Below, piece by piece: positions 43,501-48,333 of a stretch of DNA of 50,137 nt. Under the pieces are notes generated by a model. That model was not told where the DNA came from. It did not search any database and saw only the letters and a program-made list of their open reading frames with translations. The position numbers and the translations under genes were made by a program. Origin of the DNA: Nonomuraea zeae (GTDB lineage Bacteria > Actinomycetota > Actinomycetes > Streptosporangiales > Streptosporangiaceae). The DNA is taken from the NCBI RefSeq assembly GCF_005889725.1, contig NZ_VCKX01000058.1:1-50137 (forward strand), read 5' to 3'. Position 1 is the first letter of the stretch, and each line of letters begins with the position of its first letter.

Positions 43501-43676
43501 TCGATCCCGCCCAGCCCGAACAGCGCCAGGGCCGACGCCTTGTCCAGGGCGCCGGTGAGCGCGCTGTCGCCACCGAGCAGGACCACGGCGTCGCGGTAGC
43601 TCAGGATCTGCCGCAAGGAGGACTCCCGAAGTTCGATCTGCCCGCAGTCTGCCGAAACGAAGGGCTCGTCGCGCAC
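40557..43676 (-). CDS. NACHT-domain STAND NTPase with NNH7-like N-terminal domain (candidate anti-phage protein)
   Basis: The product has 1039 residues from GTG 43676. Residues ~15-250 are an all-helical N-domain (SYRDAVVLLGGDSALTGALD, later GLSRYDRTQRLTAAHTVIVI) that I associate with the NACHT N-terminal helical type 7 (NNH7) class. The NACHT ATPase spans ~335-500: Walker A GQPGAGKSLLT (~344-352), Walker B VVMLDGFDELL (~413-423), then VVVTSRTAV. A conserved HATFGEYLVA near residue 665 matches the winged-helix end of NACHT modules. Residues 700-1039 are helical without clear TPR, WD or LRR repeats and may be the sensor. NACHT proteins of this layout act in anti-phage immunity (bNACHT/Avs-like) or as signalling ATPases. 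No nuclease, TIR or protease domain was recognised, so the effector is unclear. Confidence 0.85.
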   Translation of the reverse strand: MRDEPFVSADCGQIELRESSLRQILSYRDAVVLLGGDSALTGALDKASALALFGLGGIDLFDARAEAVRLGDGFIRGLRDRVNGLSRYDRTQRLTAAHTVIVISAYLEVLDEAGVLRDLTSEDQRRITRTSRVRPYLVDFPMPVPAPQHPHEDVRRDLAVHYRTLTDALFGFLPGLARWDTWDETTRTRLAAGLPARALRRYDELFRRLVADFPEVACWSDLVGHQATRAEVRSLARGLDGLHDQLAKIVSARRPSDRLAALVQANAAALKRPIVAAADAPPGMTIPSLGQGYVDPGYRVLLPGRRHLVTSEETWAELPRRDDLGAFLSGHLTLPQAAQGPLLVLGQPGAGKSLLTRVLAARLPAAEFLPLRVELRGVPADGDVLAQIEHGIKDALDEVMSWPELVHAAQGALPVVMLDGFDELLQATGVSQTDYLERVADFQRDQAEKGRALAVVVTSRTAVANRARVPETSMVLRLEPFDEGQIRQWVDLWNDGNRGYFLRRELEPLSADSVLAVPNLAEQPLLLLMLALYDADANALRLVRADLHESELYERLLRGFAAREVGKTARGLAEADLARAVEDELLRLSVAAFAMFNRGLQWIGEHDLDADLRALLPGGQEPPRPPGFRRALTRAEGVIGRFFFVHTTQALREEERLKTYEFLHATFGEYLVARLVVRELADLAEELALARSRNRPAKPDDAYLHALLSFAALAGRGPVVGFLGYGLTHLIPEDRRALLRRHLCGLFTVSLMARTGSAFDGYRPVAAEATVRCAAYSANLLLLAVLSSDGPIPGTDLFVMDRAEQANERWRRIARLWHSQLARAEWDSLVNTVRVRHFLDGATRRMEVSLDRGQPFNLRDLVFLSWPDAVPDRYPYDSPVEALAPWMREISFRDDTVLGNLFLDVLPYAKEIDPDLNPHPEHHVADLLTIVLSPEPNLETYRRALLRGPSWSYLDRVLRQLETDCHRLSSPDLLGLLHIAAVRWSGPGRLKRILWSLSARPDVDDRYLQSVSAIIANKDQQAVGIGPAMEPDPPGTPQE

Positions 43677-43713
43677 GCTTACGGGATTCGACCGGCTTCG
43701 GGGGCCCGGAGGC

Positions 43714-44826
43714 TCAGGACCCGCCGAGCGCGATCGTGTCGGCGACCTCGGCGTGCCGCTCGGCCTCCTCCTCGGCGAAGCGGGCCTCGTCGATCTTGTC
43801 GGCGATCTCCTCGTCCTGCTTCATCAGCGCGTCGAGCGACTGGCCGGCCATCTCCAGCACGCCCATCTCCGCGTACGCCTCCTGCAGCCGCGGGCTCCAC
43901 AGCCCGATGTCCTTCACGCACGGCACGATCCGGCTGAACAGCAGCGACCTGAACAGCTTCAGGTAGTCCGACTGGTCGGTGGCCACCATGGCCTCCTCCA
44001 CCTCGGACTTCGACAGGCCCAGGTTCTCCCAGGTCTCCCGGCCGCGCAGGCGGTCGCGCATCAGGTAGCAGCCCTCGATGACGAAGTCCTCGCGCTCGCG
44101 CAGCTCCGTCTCCGACAGGTTGCGGTAGTAGTCGCGCAGCGCCATCCGCCCGAACGCGACGTGCCTGGCCTCGTCCTGCATCACGTACGCGAGGATCTGC
44201 TTGGGCAGCGGCTTGGTGGTGATGTCGCGCATCACCCCGAACGCGGCCAGCGCCAGCCCCTCGATGAGCACCTGCATGCCCAGGTACGGCATGTCCCACC
44301 GGGAGTCGCTCAGCGTGCTGTCCAGCAGCGCCTTGAGATGCTCGTTGATCGGGTAGGCCAGGCCCACCTTCTCCTGGAGGAACCGGGCGTAGGTCTCGGC
44401 GTGGCGGGCCTCGTCCATCGTCTGCGTGGCGGCGTAGAACTTCGAGTCGAGGTCGGGCACCGATTCGACGATCTTGGCCGAGCAGATCATCGCGCCCTGC
44501 TCCCCGTGCAGGAACTGGGAGAACTGCCAGGCCGCGCCGTGCAGCCGGACGTCCTGGCGGGTCTTGTCGTCCATCCGCTCCCAGAGCGGGGTGCCGTAGA
44601 TGGCGATGGTCTGGTCGGGGATCCCCAGCACGTTGTACGGGTCGACGTCGAGGTCCCAGTCGATGCGCTTGACCGAGTCCCACTGCTTGTCCTTGCCCTT
44701 CTGGTAGAGGGCCAGCATCCGATCTCTGCCGTCGTCGTACTCCCAGGTGAACCGGCTGGCGCCGGACATCTCGACGTTCCAGGTGGAGAGCTCGGCGGGG
44801 ATGGTGTAGAGATCGTGCGTCGACAT
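43714..44826 (-). CDS. Ferritin-like diiron protein (R2-like oxidase/oxygenase fold)
   Basis: The product has 370 residues from ATG 44826, with GGAGG seven bases upstream. A four-helix diiron site is suggested by FLHGEQGAM (~105), MDEARHAETYARF (~138, the ExxH pair), VLIEGLALAAFG (~190) and QDEARHVAFGRM (~222, second ExxH). These match the spacing of ribonucleotide reductase R2-like and related ferritin-like oxidases. The acidic C-terminal ~40 residues look like a coil. It is divergent from a TetR regulator, with two operator-like palindromes between them. The NACHT gene follows 37 bp later on the same strand. Substrate unknown; N-oxygenation or fatty-chain oxidation are options. Confidence 0.85.
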   Translation of the reverse strand: MSTHDLYTIPAELSTWNVEMSGASRFTWEYDDGRDRMLALYQKGKDKQWDSVKRIDWDLDVDPYNVLGIPDQTIAIYGTPLWERMDDKTRQDVRLHGAAWQFSQFLHGEQGAMICSAKIVESVPDLDSKFYAATQTMDEARHAETYARFLQEKVGLAYPINEHLKALLDSTLSDSRWDMPYLGMQVLIEGLALAAFGVMRDITTKPLPKQILAYVMQDEARHVAFGRMALRDYYRNLSETELREREDFVIEGCYLMRDRLRGRETWENLGLSKSEVEEAMVATDQSDYLKLFRSLLFSRIVPCVKDIGLWSPRLQEAYAEMGVLEMAGQSLDALMKQDEEIADKIDEARFAEEEAERHAEVADTIALGGS

Positions 44827-44847
44827 GGAGGACCTCCGCGGGGGGTT

Positions 44848-44909
44848 ACGTACACCGTACGTCCACGGTTTCGAGGCTTGCACGTACGCCGTACGGCAGT
44901 CAATAGAAT
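44848..44909. promoter_or_regulatory. Divergent promoter region with paired ACGTAC-RCC-GTACG palindromes
   Basis: ACGTAC-ACC-GTACGT (44848-44862) and ACGTAC-GCC-GTACGG (44882-44896) lie 34 bp apart between the diiron gene and tetR. TAGAAT (44904-44909) five bases before the tetR ATG suggests a leaderless tetR message, and TTGACT (44903-44898, minus) is a candidate -35 for the diiron gene. The palindromes are well placed for TetR repression of both. Confidence 0.65.
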
Positions 44910-44914
44910 GAGCT

Positions 44915-45562
44915 ATGCCCACCGAGCCCCTGTCGCGCGTCCGCATCGTCGCCGCGGCCATCGACCTCATCGAGCGCGAGGGCGCCGACGCGGTCTCCAT
45001 GCGGCGCATCGCGGCCGAGCTGGGCGTCGGGGTGATGTCCCTCTACAACCACGTGCCCAACAAGGACGCCCTGCTCAACGGGGTGGCCGAGACGGTGCTG
45101 AGCGAGATCGAGTTCACCGACGACCCCGACGCGCACTGGACCGACCGGGTGCGCATGCAGGCGCGGGCGTTCCGGCAGATCGCGCACGACCACCCGCGCT
45201 CGACCATGCTCGTGGTCAGCCGCCAGCTCCACTCCGCGGCCGGGCTGCTGCCGGTCGAGCGGGCGCTGGCCACCCTGCGGGGCGCCGGGTTCGACGGGGC
45301 GGACGCGGTCAGGATGCTGCGGATGTTCATCGCGTTCATCGTGGGCTCGCTGCTGCGCGAGGTCGGGGTGACGCCGACGTTCGCCCCGGTGCAGACCAGG
45401 ACGATCAAGGCCGACGGGGTCGATCCCGCGCTGTTCCCCACGGTGAGCTCGCTGGCGCCGCTGCTGGACGAGTGCGACCACGAGGCCGAGTTCGAGTTCG
45501 GCGTCGAGCTGCTGATCCAGGCGATGGAGGTGCACTCGGGGCGCAGGGAGGGCACCCGGTGA
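44915..45562 (+). CDS. TetR/AcrR-family repressor
   Basis: The product has 215 residues. Residues 9-60 form the TetR helix-turn-helix: IVAAAIDLIEREGADAVSMR, then IAAELGVGVMSLYNHVPNKD. The rest is a helical ligand and dimerisation domain of the TetR_C type, with HPRSTMLVVSRQLHSAAGLL and a C-terminal FEFGVELLIQAME. It probably represses itself and the divergent diiron gene through the twin palindromes in the 88-bp gap. The ligand is unknown. Because the NACHT gene lies close behind the diiron gene, it may fall partly under the same control. Confidence 0.92.
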   Translation: MPTEPLSRVRIVAAAIDLIEREGADAVSMRRIAAELGVGVMSLYNHVPNKDALLNGVAETVLSEIEFTDDPDAHWTDRVRMQARAFRQIAHDHPRSTMLVVSRQLHSAAGLLPVERALATLRGAGFDGADAVRMLRMFIAFIVGSLLREVGVTPTFAPVQTRTIKADGVDPALFPTVSSLAPLLDECDHEAEFEFGVELLIQAMEVHSGRREGTR

Positions 45563-45586
45563 GCTCCGGATGCCCTCCGGAGCCGG

Positions 45587-46042
45587 CTAGTACCAGTTGT
45601 GCGATCTCCAGTGACCCCAGGCGCCGCACGGCCTGCCGTACCTGCCCTTGATGTAGGCCAGGCCCCAGCGGATCTGCGTCTCCGGGTTGGACTTCCAGTC
45701 CGGTCCGGCGCCTCGCATCTTGCCCGCGGGCAGCGCCTGCGGGATGCCGTACGCGCCGGATGAGTGGTTGAGTGCTCGATGATTCCAGTTGCTCTCCCTT
45801 GTCCACAGGTTGTCCAGGCAGCGGAACTCCTGGAAGTTCCAGGCCCGCTGGACGACCTGGCCCAGGGCGATCTGCTTGTTCCTGCTCGGCCCGACGATCG
45901 GGACCTTCGGCTGCGCCGACGTCGTCCAGGTCCGCACCTTGATCGGAGCCGGTGACTCCGCCCAGGCCGGCGAGGCCGTGCCCAGGGTCGTGAATGCGGT
46001 GACGGAGATGAGTGTGCCGCGAAGCGCGCGCTTGCTGTCCAC
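45587..46042 (-). CDS. Secreted transglycosylase-like protein, copy 1
   Basis: The product has 151 residues from GTG 46042, preceded by AAGGA five bases upstream. The signal peptide probably cuts after SPAWA (about residue 28). The C-terminal ~85 residues are a compact SLT-like domain: FRCLDNLWTRESNWNHRA with the presumed catalytic Glu, SSGAYGIPQALPAGKM and IRWGLAYIKGRYGRPCGAWG. It likely cleaves peptidoglycan glycan strands or remodels the wall outside the cell. It is a paralogue of the next gene upstream. A long, highly structured leader precedes it. Confidence 0.88.
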   Translation of the reverse strand: MDSKRALRGTLISVTAFTTLGTASPAWAESPAPIKVRTWTTSAQPKVPIVGPSRNKQIALGQVVQRAWNFQEFRCLDNLWTRESNWNHRALNHSSGAYGIPQALPAGKMRGAGPDWKSNPETQIRWGLAYIKGRYGRPCGAWGHWRSHNWY

Positions 46043-46376
46043 AACAATCCTTGCTGCCGGGTCGCGTGCGGACGGGCGCACAATGGCGGGCGCCCTGCCG
46101 ATCCGCGTCCGTGGCTCGGACGTGGAGGGTCCGCGTGGCCCTCCGGGTTCCGGTACCGCCCGATCATGCTGGGCGGCCCGGAGGGCACCGCGACGTGTCC
46201 TTTAGCACGATTCCTATTACGCACGGTCACTGCGGGTCATACATCTCGACACGCGAAGGACAGGTGTTTGTGCGCTCGTTGCGGATAAAGGGCTCGTTCG
46301 CTGGGCCGGGATTGCCCGGTCCGCCGCTCTTATGGGCGGCGCTTGCCGTAAAGCGCGCACAAGCCTGGGGTTTGGC
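46043..46376 (-). promoter_or_regulatory. Intergenic region with structured leader of transglycosylase copy 1
   Basis: This 334-bp gap has no gene. On the minus strand a TAATAG -10-like element lies near 46216-46221, giving a leader of about 170 bases. The leader contains CCCTCCGGG/CCCGGAGGG arms (about 46184-46140) enclosing CCGCCC/GGGCGG, then a CGTCCG/CGGACG hairpin and a GGGCGC/GCGCCC hairpin before the ribosome binding site. The conserved boxes of the ydaO c-di-AMP riboswitch were looked for and not found. The 46222-46376 part holds nothing else clear. Confidence 0.45.
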
Positions 46377-46772
46377 TCAGTACCAACGGTGGGATTGGAA
46401 GTGCCCCCACGCGCGACACGGCGATCCGTACCTCCCCTTGATGTAGGACAGGCCCCAGGCGATCTGGGTGCGGGGGTTGGTCCTCCAGTCGCGGCCCGAA
46501 GAGGCCATCTTGTGCCCGGGCAGCGCCTGCGGGATGCCGTACGCGCCTGAGCCGTTGCCGGCGCGGTGGTTCCATCCGCTCTCTCTGGCCCAGAGCCTTT
46601 CCAGGCATCTGAACTGGGCCTTGTTCCAGCCGCGCTTGGCCACCATCGGCTTGGCTATCGCTTTGTTCCTGCCGCTGGTCTGGGAGCTCTGCGCCTGTGC
46701 GGCCGGGGCGCCGGCCGCCGCCACCAGGGTGGCGGACAGGACCAGGACGCCGGTACGGCGGAGCATGGGCAT
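46377..46772 (-). CDS. Secreted transglycosylase-like protein, copy 2
   Basis: The product has 131 residues from ATG 46772, with AAAGGGA about six bases upstream. The signal peptide probably ends at APAAQA (about residue 27). The mature domain closely follows copy 1: FRCLERLWARESGWNHRA, GSGAYGIPQALPGHKM, IAWGLSYIKGRYGSPCRAWG and a final SHRWY. The presumed catalytic Glu and the paired Cys are conserved. The two genes face the same way, 334 bp apart with different leaders, so they are probably expressed under different conditions. Confidence 0.88.
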   Translation of the reverse strand: MPMLRRTGVLVLSATLVAAAGAPAAQAQSSQTSGRNKAIAKPMVAKRGWNKAQFRCLERLWARESGWNHRAGNGSGAYGIPQALPGHKMASSGRDWRTNPRTQIAWGLSYIKGRYGSPCRAWGHFQSHRWY

Positions 46773-46840
46773 GCGGATTCCCTTTCAGTGGGGTTCGAGG
46801 GACCGCGCCACCCTGCCTGATTCACTCCCTTTACAGCGAA

Positions 46841-46868
46841 TTGACCATGGAAAGGTAGATCGTAAGTA
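46841..46868 (+). promoter_or_regulatory. Candidate promoter upstream of glutathione peroxidase
   Basis: TTGACC (46841-46846) and TAAGTA (46863-46868) are separated by 16 bases, a fair vegetative-type promoter reading toward the peroxidase about 90 bases away. A TAGGGT at 46949-46954, closer to the ATG, is an alternative -10. Confidence 0.35.
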
Positions 46869-46960
46869 AAGATTCCGATATATCCGCGTTCAGGGGGTTT
46901 GCCGGGAAAATGAGGACTACGTCACATTTCTGGGCATGACTCGTTCTGTAGGGTCGGAAC

Positions 46961-47446
46961 ATGAGCCTCAGCGACATCCCGCTCCGCACACTCGCGGACG
47001 CCCCGACCACCCTTGGGGAACTGGCGGCCGGCAAGGCCGCCCTGATCGTGAACGTGGCCTCCAGGTGTGGCCTGACCCCGCAGTACGGCGGCCTGGTGAG
47101 CCTTCAGCAGCAGTACGGCGAGCGTGGTTTCACGGTGATCGGCATGCCCTGCAACCAGTTCGCCGGCCAGGAGCCGGGCACGGCGGAGGAGATCGAGCAG
47201 TTCTGCGCCACGACGTACGGCGTGGACTTCCCGCTCCTGGAGAAGGCCGACGTCAACGGCACTGGCCGGCACCCGCTCTACGAGGAGCTGACCAGGATCG
47301 AGGACGCCGAGGGCGCGGCGGGCGACGTCCAGTGGAACTTCGAGAAGTTCCTCGTGGACCGCGAAGGCAACGTCGTGGCCCGCTTCCGCCCCCGCACCGC
47401 CCCGGACGACCCGTCGGTCACCGCGGCCATCGAGAAGCTCCTCTAG
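46961..47446 (+). CDS. Glutathione peroxidase-family thiol peroxidase
   Basis: The product has 161 residues. The peroxidatic residue is Cys in NVASRCGLTPQY (selenocysteine in animal enzymes), with the Gln of NQFAGQEPG and the Trp-Asn of VQWNFEKFLVDREG completing the catalytic tetrad. There is no signal peptide, so it is cytosolic. In actinobacteria such enzymes more likely use thioredoxin or mycothiol-linked donors than glutathione. It stands alone, divergent from the transglycosylase-like gene, and converges with the hydrolase gene four bases away. Confidence 0.95.
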   Translation: MSLSDIPLRTLADAPTTLGELAAGKAALIVNVASRCGLTPQYGGLVSLQQQYGERGFTVIGMPCNQFAGQEPGTAEEIEQFCATTYGVDFPLLEKADVNGTGRHPLYEELTRIEDAEGAAGDVQWNFEKFLVDREGNVVARFRPRTAPDDPSVTAAIEKLL

Positions 47447-47449
47447 CCG

Positions 47450-48331
47450 TCACGTCCCGTTCGCCGTGTGCGCGAGGACGGCCCCGGCCAGCTCCTCGTG
47501 CACCTCGGGCGGCAGGGTGTGGCCCATCCCGTCGATCATCAGCAGCCGCGCGCCGGGGATCCGCTCGGCGATGATCGCGCCGTGGCCGGGCTTGGCGGGC
47601 TCGTGGGTGCCCTCGACGACCAGGGTGGGCGCCTTGACCTGATCCAGCACGCCGACCGGCTCGAAGCCGGGCGCCGCCGCGGCGGCCAGCCGGTGGTTGA
47701 CGACGGCGGCCAGGCTCCGCGCCCGGTCGTAGACGCGCTCCTGCAGCCGTCGGGCGGCGTCCTCGTCGAACGGCAGCGCCGTGCCGTGCAGCACCCGCTG
47801 CTCGGCGATCATGCGCTCGATCTGCTCGCGCCGGTCGGCCGGGGGCGGGGCGACGATCAGCTCGCGGAAGAACGCCACGAACTCCGGCGTCGGCTCGGGC
47901 AGGCTGCCCTCGGGCTGCGGCTCGCCCATCAGCGCCCGCATGAGCACCGCGCCCTCCCCGCCGCCGAGCGGCGAGGAGCCGATCACGGTCAGCGTCCGCA
48001 CGCGCTCGGGCCGCTCCACGGCGACGAGCTGCCCGAGCAGCCCGCCCGCCGAGTGGCCGACCAGGTGGGCGCTGTCCAGCCCGTGCGCGTCCATCACCCG
48101 CAGCAGGTCGTCCTTGATGTCGTGCCACGTGTAGGGGTGCCGCTCGAAGTCGACGGTGTCCGAGGCGCCGGTGTCGCGGTGGTCGTACCTGACCACCCGC
48201 CGGCCGCCCGCGGCGAGCCGGCCCACGAACTCGTCCGGCCACAGGATGCCCTGCGACATCGAACCCATCACCAGCACGATCGGCTCGTCCGTCGCGGCGC
48301 CGAACTCTTCACTCCAGATGTTGATTTGCAT
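47450..48331 (-). CDS. Alpha/beta hydrolase
   Basis: The product has 293 residues from ATG 48331 (MQINIWSEEFG). The fold markers are VLVMGSMSQGILWPDEF, YDHRDTGASD, the nucleophile elbow GHSAGGLLGQL (Ser around residue 93), APTLVVEGTHEP with the acid near, and IDGMGHTLPPEVHEEL with the catalytic His. Substrate unknown; the DHRDTGxSD style is seen in many actinobacterial esterase/lactonase-like members. The gene starts two bases after the stop of the LuxR regulator, so the two are almost certainly cotranscribed. Confidence 0.88.
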   Translation of the reverse strand: MQINIWSEEFGAATDEPIVLVMGSMSQGILWPDEFVGRLAAGGRRVVRYDHRDTGASDTVDFERHPYTWHDIKDDLLRVMDAHGLDSAHLVGHSAGGLLGQLVAVERPERVRTLTVIGSSPLGGGEGAVLMRALMGEPQPEGSLPEPTPEFVAFFRELIVAPPPADRREQIERMIAEQRVLHGTALPFDEDAARRLQERVYDRARSLAAVVNHRLAAAAAPGFEPVGVLDQVKAPTLVVEGTHEPAKPGHGAIIAERIPGARLLMIDGMGHTLPPEVHEELAGAVLAHTANGT

Positions 48332-48333
48332 GC

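Noticed and set aside
39915..45562. A complete known defence system such as CBASS, Thoeris or restriction-modification around the NACHT gene.
   Set aside because: No cyclase, TIR/sirtuin, methylase or nuclease gene is present. Only the NACHT protein and a deaminase can be supported.
46043..46220. ydaO-type c-di-AMP riboswitch before the transglycosylase-like gene.
   Set aside because: The conserved GGGGAACC, GGGGTGAATC and CCCGTCAGCTAACC-like boxes are missing. Structure is reported, identity is not claimed.
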